Under the pieces are notes generated by a model. The model had not been told where the DNA came from. It did no database searches and was given only the letters and a program-made list of their open reading frames with translations. 37,598 bases of DNA from Kriegella aquimaris (GTDB lineage: Bacteria > Bacteroidota > Bacteroidia > Flavobacteriales > Flavobacteriaceae): NCBI RefSeq assembly GCF_900103215.1, contig NZ_FNGV01000023.1, positions 1 through 37,598 on the forward strand, given 5' to 3'. A program made the translations under genes and the position numbers. Below, piece by piece: positions 26,229 to 35,347 of this stretch (positions are counted from its first letter, which is position 1; every line of letters starts with the position of its first letter).

Positions 26229-29200
26229 TTAGAGACTTACTTTTAAACCCATCGTATATATTGTCGGAACAGGTTGCGTATTATCATCTGGTCTAATTCC
26301 CACTTCAGGGTCACCACCACCGAACCAATTGGTAAATGTAAATTGGTTCTTTATACTGGCATAAATCTGCAATGAATTTAATCCGATACGGCCCATAAGA
26401 TCTTTCGGAAATTTATAAGAGAAATTAATATCTTGTACCTTTATAAAACCACGAGACTGCAATCCTTTATAACGGTTACTATAAGCATTTGCCCGTAAAT
26501 ATGTTTCACTTTTATTTTCTGGTGTCCACCAGTCGTGATCAATTTCGTTGATAGCATATCTATCCCTAAAAGAATTGTGTAATACATTCTCTTTTTGGTA
26601 AAAATTATCTTTCCCTCCACCAAAAATTCCAGAGACCATAACGTACAGGCTAAAATTTTTATACTCGACCGTGTTTGAAAGACTAAGTCTAAAATTCTCC
26701 TTCCGGTTACCTAATATTTCCCTGTCATAGTCAGCTGTGATAATACCATCCGGCACCCCATCAGGCCCACTTATATCTTTAAACATTGGGTCTCCCGGTT
26801 CGGCCCCTACATTCGCAATGTATTCCGTGTCATCTTCTTGAACAACACCTATATATTTATAGCCGTAAATAGATTCCAAGGATTCACCAATAAACAGGCT
26901 ATTGGAAATATCATCATCTTCTTTTCCGTCACCATCGATATCGTCACCATAGAGGCTAACAATTTTATTTCGATTTTTCCAGAAAGTAAGACCAGATGAC
27001 CAAGTTAAGTTTTCGTTCGAAACATTGATCGTACTTAAACTTAACTCAATACCCTTGTTATCCACTTGTCCCAAACTTGAAAAGATTGAACCAAATCCTG
27101 TCATAATCGGTATTTGACGTTGAAAAATCTGGTCGGATGTTTGTGAGAAATAGAAATCAAGATCAAAAAATACCCTATTATTAAACCATATAGATTGAAA
27201 ACCACCATTAAAAGCAGTAGTTGTTTCCCAGCCAAGATTCGGGCTTCCTAAATTGGTCTGATCAACACCGTACAATATAGTTGACGGGGCATCACCAAAT
27301 TCATAGCGAATACCTCCATCATTACCACTAGCCACTCCTGCAAGAGTTTGATAAGGACTGAGCCCCTGGTTACCGTTTTTACCATAGGAAGCTTTAAGCT
27401 TCAGGTAGTTCATTTTTTCGAATCCACTGATAAAGCTCTCTTCAGAGGCCGTCCATGCAAGCCCAACTGATTGGAAATTACCCCACTTTTGATCTTCCCC
27501 AAAAACGGAAGCACCATCTCTACGCATAGTTGCTGTTAAATGGTATTTATCTTTATAAGTATAACCAAGTCGGCCAACATAACCAACATTGGCTCTTTCG
27601 ACAACATTTAAATCTGTTTTTTGAACAGCTGCCTTATGAATTCCGTCAACCCCAAGCAATGTATTTCCATTTGCAGAATAGTCACTTCCAGACGCACTTA
27701 CCAGTTTGCTATATGAATAATCACGGGTCGCCACCAATGTTGCATCGAGATAATGGTCTCCCAATAATTTTTTATAGTTCAATATATGATCCATGACATA
27801 AGTATAACTATTCGTTCGGTTGTTATACCCATTTGCCTGTGATAATCTTTTTGCTAATTCCCCAGGGGAATACCGATCAATATAGGGGGTAGAGGTTGCT
27901 TCTCCCACATAATAATCCTCATAAACAAATCTATCGCGTTCATTACTATTTGAATTAATTGAAAAATTAAACCGGTAGGTCAGACCATCAACCTTTGGAA
28001 CCTTGATCAGTGCATACGTACTTAATCTATAAAAGTTTCTTGAATCAATATCCTTGATTGATCCATCTGTTCCCCACAAAGGATTTGGTATTGATTGTCC
28101 GGTAGGATATCTTTCCAATAGTGTACCGCTATTAGCCCCCGGATTCACTGGCATACCTTCATAACGGTACGGATAACCCCAAGGTGTCTGTGCATAAGAA
28201 TTAAAGCCAAATGCTGCCCTAACACCGGAATAATCATTATTATTATAAGTTCCGTCTATTCCTACTTTTAACCAATCGGTAACATCGGCATCCAACTTTG
28301 TACGCAATGAAACACGCTGATAATCGTCGCCAACAACAACACCTTCAGTACTGGTATATCCGCCGGAAAAATAATAATTTATGCGATCTGATCGGCCGGA
28401 GACGGCTACCTGGTGATTTTGATTAAAGCCATTGCGAGAAATAAGGTCCATCCAATTAGTATCAACATCCTTCTGCTCCCATAAAGTAGTCGCATAAGCG
28501 GCATCAAAAACAATTTCTTCTGGGGAATCAATGGATACAGTTTGCGCAACAAATTTTTGTGTCCATCGCTCTCGGTCCATCATGTCAAACTTATTTTGCC
28601 AAGTGTTTACACCAACCGATGTATTATAGGTGATAGTTGGTTTATCCGATTTGCCATTTTTAGTAGTAATAACGACTACACCGTTCGCGGCTCGAGAACC
28701 ATACACGGCTGCTGCAGAAGCATCTTTTAAAACGTCGATCGTGGAAATGTCATCCGTATTAATATCGGTCATGCTTCCCAGATAAATGATGCCATCTAAA
28801 ACAATTAACGGGTCGTTATTTCCATTGATTGAATTCTGCCCTCGTACCAAAATTCCCGGTGTCGCCCCTGGTGAATTTTGTACCCCAATGTTAACACCGG
28901 AAACATTTCCCTTTAACGCCTGTAAAGCATTGGTGTTCGAAGAAAGGGCAATTGGTGAATCTTCCAGTCGAACAGTACTGACTGCCCCCGATATATCCTT
29001 TCTTCGTGCAGTTCCATACCCAACTACAACAACTTCATCCAAATTGGCAGCATCTTCCTGTAGCACAATTTGCAATTGAGACCTTCCATTAATCGCGACA
29101 TCTCGAGTAGAAAACCCAATATAAGAGACTTCCAAAATAGCCTCCTCATTTTCTAGGGTTATGGAGAAATTTCCATCAAAATCAGCGGTCACACCGTTAG

Positions 29201-29663
29201 TCGTCCCTTTTTCGACAATATTGGCCCCTGACAAGGGGGTGCCGTTTTCGTCTGTAACCGTACCAATTATTTCTATCTGTTGTGTTTTATAGGAAGTGGT
29301 TTTTTTAAGGGTCAAAACAATTTGATTGTCATTTATTTTATAATCAAAATTTGCCTTTGAGGCCAATTTATTTAAAACTTCCTTTACATTTTCCCCATCT
29401 ATGTTAAGAGATATTCTTTGATTATCGTCTATTTCCTTAACGTTATAAAAAAAACGATAGCCCGTTTGAGACTTGATTTCATTTAGAATACGTTTTAAGG
29501 GAACGTTGTCATAGTTAAGTTCAATTTTCTTCTGTAACATTCCCGTATTGGCAGATAGTTGGAAGAGTATAAGAGAAGCGACGAGAAAACAATACTTCAT
29601 TATACATTTTAATTTTTTGCCACGCTTCTTTTTAATGGCATCGTCTTCATCTCTTTTTTTCAT
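26229..29663 (-). CDS. susC: SusC/RagA TonB-dependent transporter with STN signalling domain
   Basis: This 1144-residue outer-membrane transporter has, after the signal segment (about 22-45), an STN domain at about 48-120 (IELNYDNVPLKRILNEIKSQ), which passes substrate signals to FecR. A carboxypeptidase-regulatory-like domain follows at about 130-205 (GTVTDENGTPLSGANIVEKG), then the TonB box area DEVVVVGYGTARRKDISGAV, a plug (LVRGQNSINGNNDPLIVLDG, VLKDASAAAVYGSRAANGVV) and a long beta-barrel ending at an aromatic/hydrophobic C-terminus (TMGLKVSL). The ATG at 29663 gives a very basic leader; Met22 (29600) is a plausible alternative. The STN domain and the adjacent fecR gene (82 bases upstream) show that it works in ligand-responsive transcription as well as import. 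Confidence 0.96.
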   Translation of the reverse strand: MKKRDEDDAIKKKRGKKLKCIMKYCFLVASLILFQLSANTGMLQKKIELNYDNVPLKRILNEIKSQTGYRFFYNVKEIDDNQRISLNIDGENVKEVLNKLASKANFDYKINDNQIVLTLKKTTSYKTQQIEIIGTVTDENGTPLSGANIVEKGTTNGVTADFDGNFSITLENEEAILEVSYIGFSTRDVAINGRSQLQIVLQEDAANLDEVVVVGYGTARRKDISGAVSTVRLEDSPIALSSNTNALQALKGNVSGVNIGVQNSPGATPGILVRGQNSINGNNDPLIVLDGIIYLGSMTDINTDDISTIDVLKDASAAAVYGSRAANGVVVITTKNGKSDKPTITYNTSVGVNTWQNKFDMMDRERWTQKFVAQTVSIDSPEEIVFDAAYATTLWEQKDVDTNWMDLISRNGFNQNHQVAVSGRSDRINYYFSGGYTSTEGVVVGDDYQRVSLRTKLDADVTDWLKVGIDGTYNNNDYSGVRAAFGFNSYAQTPWGYPYRYEGMPVNPGANSGTLLERYPTGQSIPNPLWGTDGSIKDIDSRNFYRLSTYALIKVPKVDGLTYRFNFSINSNSNERDRFVYEDYYVGEATSTPYIDRYSPGELAKRLSQANGYNNRTNSYTYVMDHILNYKKLLGDHYLDATLVATRDYSYSKLVSASGSDYSANGNTLLGVDGIHKAAVQKTDLNVVERANVGYVGRLGYTYKDKYHLTATMRRDGASVFGEDQKWGNFQSVGLAWTASEESFISGFEKMNYLKLKASYGKNGNQGLSPYQTLAGVASGNDGGIRYEFGDAPSTILYGVDQTNLGSPNLGWETTTAFNGGFQSIWFNNRVFFDLDFYFSQTSDQIFQRQIPIMTGFGSIFSSLGQVDNKGIELSLSTINVSNENLTWSSGLTFWKNRNKIVSLYGDDIDGDGKEDDDISNSLFIGESLESIYGYKYIGVVQEDDTEYIANVGAEPGDPMFKDISGPDGVPDGIITADYDREILGNRKENFRLSLSNTVEYKNFSLYVMVSGIFGGGKDNFYQKENVLHNSFRDRYAINEIDHDWWTPENKSETYLRANAYSNRYKGLQSRGFIKVQDINFSYKFPKDLMGRIGLNSLQIYASIKNQFTFTNWFGGGDPEVGIRPDDNTQPVPTIYTMGLKVSL

Positions 29664-29745
29664 AATTTTTAGTGTTTTTGGTAGTTAGTACTAATCATTC
29701 AATGGTCGACTTGATAATGGGGAGCAGCTTCAGCACTTTCTTTTT

Positions 29746-30915
29746 TTACTCCGTTATTGTAATTATGTTCTGGTTTATTTCATAGTTAAAGGGAGTGCTC
29801 ATTGAAATGGTCTTGAGAACGGATGCAATGTCCTCATCAACAAATTCACCTTTATAAAGTTCATCGTTTAAACTTTCGGAATTATTCACAAATTTCACAG
29901 CGTATCGGCGTTCAAGCCTGATCAATATTTCTGGGAATTTTAGATTGTCGATAACTAAACGGTTCTGCATCCAACCGGTATACTTATCGACGTCTACCTT
30001 AGCCTTGATGAAGTTATTCCCGAACTTGTCATAATTGGCTTGAAAACTTGGGGTTAATTGCATTGTATTTTCCGGTGTCCTAGTTTCATAGACACTGACC
30101 GAACCTTCCACCAACGTCGTAGCTATATAATCATCATTTTCATAAGAATTAATATTAAACTGGGTACCTTGTACTTTGACATCCACCTCTTGTGTATTTA
30201 CAATGAACGGTTTTTCCTTATTTTTGGCAACATCGAAAAAGGCCTCGCCCTCGAGGTAGACAATTCTTTTTTTGCAGGCATTGTCAAAGTTTTGCGGAAA
30301 ACGAAGTTTTGACCCCGCATTGAGCCATACCAGCGTACCATCGGAAAGTTGTAATTTGAAAATTTCCCCATTGGGAATAAAAATTTCATTATATATTGGA
30401 TTTTTATTTACAGACTCCTTTGCCGAATCGAACACAAGAGAATTTTTTCCTTTATTAGCGACAACATTACCATTGGCATCAGTTACCGCCTCTTTACTCT
30501 CCGTATTCAAGACCTTAGTAGTTCCGTCGGCCAACTTAATTACAATAGCATTGTCAATAAGTGTCTTTTCCTCATTTTCAACAACCTCTATTGAAGTTTT
30601 GAGAGTATTAGTAAGTAATTGCCGTTTTGCTAAAAAACCAACGCTCATCACTATTGCAATCAATGCCGCATACTTCAATAATGTACTTAAAGGTTTCCGT
30701 ACTTTTTTCTTTAGTTTCAGGGATTCCGAAAATCTTTGATATGCTAGTTCGGCATCAAAATCGATAGATGTTCTTCGACTCGATTCTTTAATACGGTTTT
30801 TAAAGAAAGACCTGTTGGCATCACTTTCTAGAACCCATTGCTCCAATTCTTTTCTTTCTTCAGAAGAGATCGTGCTATTAATATATTTATCTATCAGCAA
30901 ATGATATTTAGGCAT
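29746..30915 (-). CDS. FecR-family anti-sigma factor
   Basis: This 389-residue single-pass inner-membrane regulator has a cytoplasmic N-terminal anti-sigma part at about 1-80 (INSTISSEERKELEQWVLES), a transmembrane segment at about 86-104 (YAALIAIVMSVGFLA), and the periplasmic FecR domain at about 175-280 (GEIFKLQLSDGTLVWLNAGS, YLEGEAFFDVA, VQGTQFNINSY, LVEGSVSVYE). A DUF4974 C-terminal domain follows, LVIDNLKFPEILIRLERRYA to the end, which contacts the STN domain of the transporter. It is divergent from the ECF sigma gene by 92 bases and precedes susC in the same orientation. Length and architecture are typical for Bacteroidota. Confidence 0.95.
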   Translation of the reverse strand: MPKYHLLIDKYINSTISSEERKELEQWVLESDANRSFFKNRIKESSRRTSIDFDAELAYQRFSESLKLKKKVRKPLSTLLKYAALIAIVMSVGFLAKRQLLTNTLKTSIEVVENEEKTLIDNAIVIKLADGTTKVLNTESKEAVTDANGNVVANKGKNSLVFDSAKESVNKNPIYNEIFIPNGEIFKLQLSDGTLVWLNAGSKLRFPQNFDNACKKRIVYLEGEAFFDVAKNKEKPFIVNTQEVDVKVQGTQFNINSYENDDYIATTLVEGSVSVYETRTPENTMQLTPSFQANYDKFGNNFIKAKVDVDKYTGWMQNRLVIDNLKFPEILIRLERRYAVKFVNNSESLNDELYKGEFVDEDIASVLKTISMSTPFNYEINQNIITITE

Positions 30916-30981
30916 TTGGCACTTCTTTTAACCTAAGGATGCAACATTAACAAAAAACCCCTATTCTTTTTATTTTTTTCT

Positions 30982-30989
30982 TAGATTTG
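30982..30989 (+). promoter_or_regulatory. candidate -7 element for the ECF sigma gene
   Basis: TAGATTTG fits the Bacteroidota -7 consensus TAnnTTTG exactly and lies 18 bases before the ATG at 31008, giving a very short leader. I see no good TTG-type -33 element at the usual distance, so the call is tentative. Confidence 0.4.
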
Positions 30990-31007
30990 GCCCGTATTTA
31001 GCACAAC

Positions 31008-31541
31008 ATGACCGACCAAAAACTGATTAAAAAATTACGAAAAGGCAACGAGAAGGCATATCATTATTTATTTTTAGAATACTACGACTGGCTTTGTAAT
31101 TACGTTTTCAATCTGTGCAAAAACCGTTCCTTGTCGGAGGATATTGTACAAGATGCCATGATTGTTCTATGGGAAAAAAGGGAGATTATTATGATTACCA
31201 CTTCTCTCAAAAACTACCTTTTCAAGACATGTCACAACCAGTTTTTGCAACATATTCGAAGTCAAAAAATTGAATTTGACACTTTGGACAAAATAAGATG
31301 GGATGTTATTTCTGAAGTTACTTTGGAAGACGACCTCTTTGATTTTAGAATGGAAAAGTTAAATAAGTTAATCAATCAGTTGCCACCTCGTTGCAAAGAA
31401 ATATTCATTCAAAGTAAGTTGGAAAAAAAGAAATATAAAGAAATCGCCTTGGATATGGGAATATCAGTTAAAACGGTCGAAAATCAAATGTCAAAAGCTC
31501 TTAATTTTTTAAGGGCGAACGCTGCCATTTTCATGTTGTAA
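31008..31541 (+). CDS. ECF-type RNA polymerase sigma factor
   Basis: This 177-residue sigma-70 family protein is of normal length for a Bacteroidota ECF factor. Region 2 is at about 20-60 (YDWLCNYVFNLCKNRSLSED, IVQDAMIVLWEKRE), and region 4 is at about 120-172 (LPPRCKEIFIQSKLEKKKYK, EIALDMGISVKTVENQMSKA, LNFLRA). It should recruit polymerase to susC and possibly other genes of the locus when the SusC-FecR pair detects ligand. It is divergent from fecR, so the anti-sigma and sigma genes can be balanced from one intergenic region. An unusual feature is that the sigma gene faces away from fecR; more often the two are collinear. Confidence 0.94.
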   Translation: MTDQKLIKKLRKGNEKAYHYLFLEYYDWLCNYVFNLCKNRSLSEDIVQDAMIVLWEKREIIMITTSLKNYLFKTCHNQFLQHIRSQKIEFDTLDKIRWDVISEVTLEDDLFDFRMEKLNKLINQLPPRCKEIFIQSKLEKKKYKEIALDMGISVKTVENQMSKALNFLRANAAIFML

Positions 31542-31565
31542 GGTTCGTGACTGGCATTCATAAAA

Positions 31566-31602
31566 AATGTGTTGAATTTAGCAAAACGGAGCTTCACACA
31601 TT
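31566..31602 (-). terminator. probable terminator after the SGNH hydrolase gene
   Basis: AATGTGTTGAA (31566-31576) pairs with TTCACACATT (31593-31602) with one bulged T. On the minus strand the stem is followed by TTTTTTA. It lies 79 bases past the stop of the minus-strand SGNH gene, in the convergent gap with the sigma gene. Confidence 0.4.
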
Positions 31603-31681
31603 GGGTAACTTAATACATTCTTTAATTTTAGTAAAATATTTAAATGGGTATTACTAAACTAGTATAGGAAACATTCTTCGC

Positions 31682-33055
31682 TTATTGTTTTCGATAGTTT
31701 TGAATAAAAGCAGCAAGGGATACCCCCATGGTCGGATAGTTTGGGTAGGGGTGTGGATTTCCAGATTGAACTGCTATTCGCTCGTCTCCTTTATAACTCG
31801 AATAGGGCAATGTAAAAGTTGAATCTTTTCGAAATAATGTGCCATGTAAATTATCAATGGCTATTCCGGCATCTACGATATAGATATTTTCATCTGTTCT
31901 ATTATCAAATCTCTCAATAATGTTCTTTCGAAGTTCCCACATACAGGCATTTTGTTTTGTGGTAAAATCACCTGCAACGTTATCCAATATACCGCTAGTT
32001 GTAGATGGGATCATTAAAACGAACTTTCCAGATGAAACGGCTTCAAGGTATGAGGCTATCACCTTCTCCATCTGTTTATTCCATACAGAAAAATCAATAG
32101 CAGTAGGATCCGAAGCATTTCTAAAGTCATTCAGCCCCAGAAATTCGGCTAAAATCTCAGGACCCTCTAAATTCCACATGGAAAGGTATTTACGATAGTC
32201 AAAACTCCAGATAAAATCTTCGTAGGCTATTTTCTTCCATTTAGAACCATTATACAGCATATAGCTTTCCAGAGCATTATCATACATTAGGTCGTTTTTG
32301 ACAGGGTTTGACTTATAGCCGGTAGTAGCATCGAAAAGTTGTGCCTTGGAATGGTATCTACTGGTATTGTATTTCTCTTCAAAACTCCACTTCTTCTCTG
32401 GGTTTGAATAAATTTCATCGACCAATTCCCAAAACGCCGTTGCACCCCAGTATCGATATTTTCCCTCTGGCTGCCAAAACCCGTTGTAGGCTTGTGTACG
32501 TTGGTTTGTCACTTTAAAGTAACCTTTTAAAGTCCATCCGCCTCGGCCTTCATCAAATTGCCCTGGATACTCAATAACCTCTCGAAGTCCGATCATCTTG
32601 ATTTTGGGTACATATTTTTTCTTGAGCAAGGCATCGCTAAAGAATGTGCCATGGGTAAAACTGTCTCCAATAATTGATACGGTGACCATATCCTTGCCAA
32701 CTCCTGTTCGGCCTACTTTAATGGTCGAAGTAAGGGTCTTCACCGTTTTGAATTCGTCTTGATTAACCAATTCCAAGGTAACCGTTGCTCCATCTACAGG
32801 ATCGGTGATACTGGCTACACGTTGTAGTCGTCGCGAGTATTCGGATGAACCTGAAAACCTTACCACATCATTGTAAGGTCTCCAGCGTTTTATTAGTGGC
32901 TCAACAAATATATCATTCTGCGTACCCGAAAGCATATAGAGCGTGCTTGGCAGACATATGTCATTCGTAAATAACTTTGACTGATTTTGTGCTAGTGTGC
33001 AAAAGGGGCACAGTATTACCACAATAAAACACTTCAAAAGATGTATTAATTTCAT
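31682..33055 (-). CDS. secreted SGNH/GDSL-type hydrolase
   Basis: This 457-residue protein has a signal peptide ending near residue 22 (CTLAQ). An N-terminal beta-rich domain at about 25-120 (ASITDPVDGATVTLELVNQD) precedes the hydrolase. The catalytic block I motif is IIGDSFTHG with Ser132. Block III-like FLGLNDFRNASD carries the oxyanion Asn, and the C-terminal HPYPNYPTMG may supply the catalytic His. SGNH enzymes in glycan loci usually remove acetyl or other acyl groups. It is longer than a minimal GDSL esterase because of the extra N-terminal domain and an insert rich in aromatic residues (GFWQPEGKYRYWGATAFW). It closes the glycan locus next to the mobilisation module and is convergent with the sigma gene. 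Acyl specificity is unknown. Confidence 0.78.
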   Translation of the reverse strand: MKLIHLLKCFIVVILCPFCTLAQNQSKLFTNDICLPSTLYMLSGTQNDIFVEPLIKRWRPYNDVVRFSGSSEYSRRLQRVASITDPVDGATVTLELVNQDEFKTVKTLTSTIKVGRTGVGKDMVTVSIIGDSFTHGTFFSDALLKKKYVPKIKMIGLREVIEYPGQFDEGRGGWTLKGYFKVTNQRTQAYNGFWQPEGKYRYWGATAFWELVDEIYSNPEKKWSFEEKYNTSRYHSKAQLFDATTGYKSNPVKNDLMYDNALESYMLYNGSKWKKIAYEDFIWSFDYRKYLSMWNLEGPEILAEFLGLNDFRNASDPTAIDFSVWNKQMEKVIASYLEAVSSGKFVLMIPSTTSGILDNVAGDFTTKQNACMWELRKNIIERFDNRTDENIYIVDAGIAIDNLHGTLFRKDSTFTLPYSSYKGDERIAVQSGNPHPYPNYPTMGVSLAAFIQNYRKQ

Positions 33056-33780
33056 ATAGATATTGTTCTTTGATACCAGTGATCAATTACTTATGGTCTA
33101 AAAATAAGCACTTCATTGGGAATAGTCCATATTTTTATTTCAAAGAGTTGCGGTCTCATAATCTTTCAGCCGAAATTTTAAAATCCTTATTTTGATTTGA
33201 CTTCAAAAAGCTATTTTTGATATAACAATATACCCTACTTATTTCATTGTACTTCAGGGTCGTATCGAAGACTGTTATGCCATCAATCAATTCTTTGAAA
33301 GAATTACCCGTATCTTTCTTAACCTCATGGAACCAATGGTGAAATCAGATGGATATTTTTGAAAAAACATACTAGTAGGGTCACCGAATCTATAAAAATT
33401 TGGCTTAAAAAAAAGCTTCTTGTGTTCTTGACTCTGATAAAATCCAAATTTTAATTACAACAACTTGTGTACCGATTCCTTCACCGAACTCTACACCTTT
33501 TAGGTGATTTCATATGATTTCATCCGATATCATATAAAACAAAAAACACTGTCAACTAGTCAGTTAACAGTGTTTTAACACCACATGAAAAGTGGTTCGT
33601 CGGGATGACAGTACCCCACGTATCGTTACAAATGATTGATTTTCAGTATTTTGAGTGTACTTATAAAAATCAAATCCCTATATGGTCACTCGATTTATAA
33701 ATAGCTTAAGAACGTATTGATTGTGTGTTAATTACAGGATAAAATTACGAAAAATATCCAACAATAGCCAAGTGCAAAAC
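33056..33780. other. intergenic region (725 bases) between glycan locus and mobilisation module
   Basis: There is no intact recognisable gene. On the minus strand 33156-33344 stays open without an ATG and reads KKDTGNSFKELIDGITVFDT and then TLKYNEISRVYCYIKNSFLK to a TGA, perhaps a decayed gene. Near 33501-33535 the plus strand has two copies of GATTTCAT. A strong hairpin lies at 33543-33576, and the tRNA-3'-end-like TCGTCGGGATGACAG lies at 33597-33611. The rest is AT-rich with no visible function. These traits fit the edge of an inserted element. Confidence 0.5.
33543..33576. terminator. strong hairpin, likely bidirectional terminator downstream of hipA
   Basis: AAAACACTGT (33543-33552) and ACAGTGTTTT (33567-33576) are perfect complements. 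After one mismatch AACT (33554-33557) pairs with AGTT (33562-33565) around a four-base loop. A-run and T-run flanks allow termination in both directions. It lies 205 bases past the hipA stop and about 490 bases from the SGNH gene start, so it should insulate the two units. Confidence 0.6.
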
Positions 33781-35043
33781 CTAACTTAAACCAATACCAT
33801 TTTTAAAGGCACTGCCCATAAGTTCCTGCTCTGAGCGCGGAATTCCAATCTCTCCGGCTATTGCCTTCCAATGGCTAACTGAATTGGCAACCTCATCGAT
33901 AATAATATCCATTTGTATATCGTCCAAACGAAAGTACTCCCCTACACTTTTTGCCAGCTCCAAATCCAAAGCATTGTTCTCCATGTCAATATTTAATACT
34001 AGTCCGTCTTTGTCTATCGATGGGTTAATATCATAAGCGGGAGAAAGTATCCAACCTTTTGAAGTCAAGATAAAACCATGATTACGCAAATGGTCATCGG
34101 TATTCGAAACCGCGATATTAAAAATAATCCTACGCCATAACTGGTGTAGGTTTTTATCAATGTTTACCCCATTGGTTTGGATGAATTCGGCAATGTCCAG
34201 ATAACTTGCTGGGCTATCTCGGATAGTATCCTCATTATTCCCTGTCATGGTCATGGCTGATGAAAAATGGATACGCTCTTTCCCTATCCTATCAAAACGT
34301 TGTGTAAAAAAGGTATTATAGTTTCCAGTAATTTTTTCAATTTGGGAGGGTGCCATTTCGATTCCACAATTTATTGCCAATCGATATGCCAAAAATTCCC
34401 ATGCTCCTTTATCTATAGTATCATTCTTTGAAGGAAATTTTGCTATCCAAAGATTTCCATTTTCATCCAAAATATTGGCCTTGGGTCTTGCTCCACCCAA
34501 AGAAGATCCTGGGGCCATTAGAACGGCCAACCATTTTTTTACTTCTTCGTTATCGGTGTCATTCTCCAAATGCTTGGCGGCTTCTTGTAGTTCCCTCACT
34601 GACGACCAAGGGGGGGTAGGATTCTCATTATTATCCAAAAACGGGCCGTTAGGGTCAGTTTTAAAACGTAATGCTCCCATTCGACTTTCGTCATATACTC
34701 CTAATAAATAATCAATTTCATATAAAGTAGGTGCTTTTTTGTCTTGCTCACTTGCTTCCTGGGCTGCTCGTCTTTTCATTAGGGTTCGGCCCCAAGTATC
34801 AGGCATACTGTCCAAAAAGACTCCGAAATTTTCTTTGTTATTGGGATATTGTGGTCCTGAATAGAATTGAATATCGGGATCCAATAGTAGCTGTTGTTCC
34901 GATTTTATCCAATTTTTATCATATTCGAAACTAAAGGCTTTTTTTCCTTTGGCATAATGGGCCGCAAGTACACCTATCATCTTAGCCTCTGGCATTCCCT
35001 GCCAATGCGCATAAACGTATATATCAAATTTACCTTGTGCCAT
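33781..35043 (-). CDS. hipA: HipA-family serine/threonine kinase toxin
   Basis: This 420-residue protein is the full length of HipA toxins, kinases that in characterised cases phosphorylate aminoacyl-tRNA synthetases and induce dormancy. The N-subdomain is at about 1-105 (YVYAHWQGMPEAKMIGVL, LFGLPDSW-like FLDSMPDTWGRTLMKRR). The Gly-rich ATP loop is GSSLGGARPKA (179-189) and the nucleotide-binding Lys is in LWIAKFPSK (Lys202). The catalytic loop SNTDDHLRNHGF (313-324) and metal-binding Asp in SPAYDINPS (Asp338) are both intact, so it should be active. The hipB-like gene ends nine bases upstream, forming a standard antitoxin-first operon. It lies next to mobilisation genes, where such modules often stabilise the element. 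Confidence 0.93.
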   Translation of the reverse strand: MAQGKFDIYVYAHWQGMPEAKMIGVLAAHYAKGKKAFSFEYDKNWIKSEQQLLLDPDIQFYSGPQYPNNKENFGVFLDSMPDTWGRTLMKRRAAQEASEQDKKAPTLYEIDYLLGVYDESRMGALRFKTDPNGPFLDNNENPTPPWSSVRELQEAAKHLENDTDNEEVKKWLAVLMAPGSSLGGARPKANILDENGNLWIAKFPSKNDTIDKGAWEFLAYRLAINCGIEMAPSQIEKITGNYNTFFTQRFDRIGKERIHFSSAMTMTGNNEDTIRDSPASYLDIAEFIQTNGVNIDKNLHQLWRRIIFNIAVSNTDDHLRNHGFILTSKGWILSPAYDINPSIDKDGLVLNIDMENNALDLELAKSVGEYFRLDDIQMDIIIDEVANSVSHWKAIAGEIGIPRSEQELMGSAFKNGIGLS

Positions 35044-35052
35044 TCCTCCCTT

Positions 35053-35340
35053 TTATAATAAATCTAGGTCTTGTAGTTTTCTTCCAAATTCGTCATCAGC
35101 AGCTACTTTTAGAAAATCATCTTGTAACCCTAAAACCCGCAATACATTAAAGTAGGAGCCAATGCCCACGCTAGGGTCGCCCTTTTCTATAAGGTAAAGT
35201 GTGCTCCTAACAATATCAGCCCTTTCAGCAACTTGAAGCGTTGTAAGTTTTCTTCTCTTCCGAGCCAGTTTTATGTTTTCTCCCATCCGCTCTAAAACCT
35301 TTATGTGTTTGGGGAACAGCGTTTGTTTTCTTTTAGCCAT
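35053..35340 (-). CDS. hipB: HipB-like HTH antitoxin/repressor
   Basis: This is a 95-residue DNA-binding protein if started at the ATG at 35340 (MAKRKQTLFPKHIKVLERMG). An open frame extends 18 codons upstream, but that stretch overlaps the promoter and operator, so the shorter form is preferred. The XRE-type helix-turn-helix is at about 18-75 (ENIKLARKRRKLTTLQVAER, then ADIVRSTLYLIEKGDPSVGI, GSYFNVLRVLGL). The acidic C-terminal tail (DDEFGRKLQDLDLL) fits the HipA-neutralising peptide of HipB. It should bind the palindrome just upstream and repress the operon together with HipA. Confidence 0.88.
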   Translation of the reverse strand: MAKRKQTLFPKHIKVLERMGENIKLARKRRKLTTLQVAERADIVRSTLYLIEKGDPSVGIGSYFNVLRVLGLQDDFLKVAADDEFGRKLQDLDLL

Positions 35341-35347
35341 AACCAAA

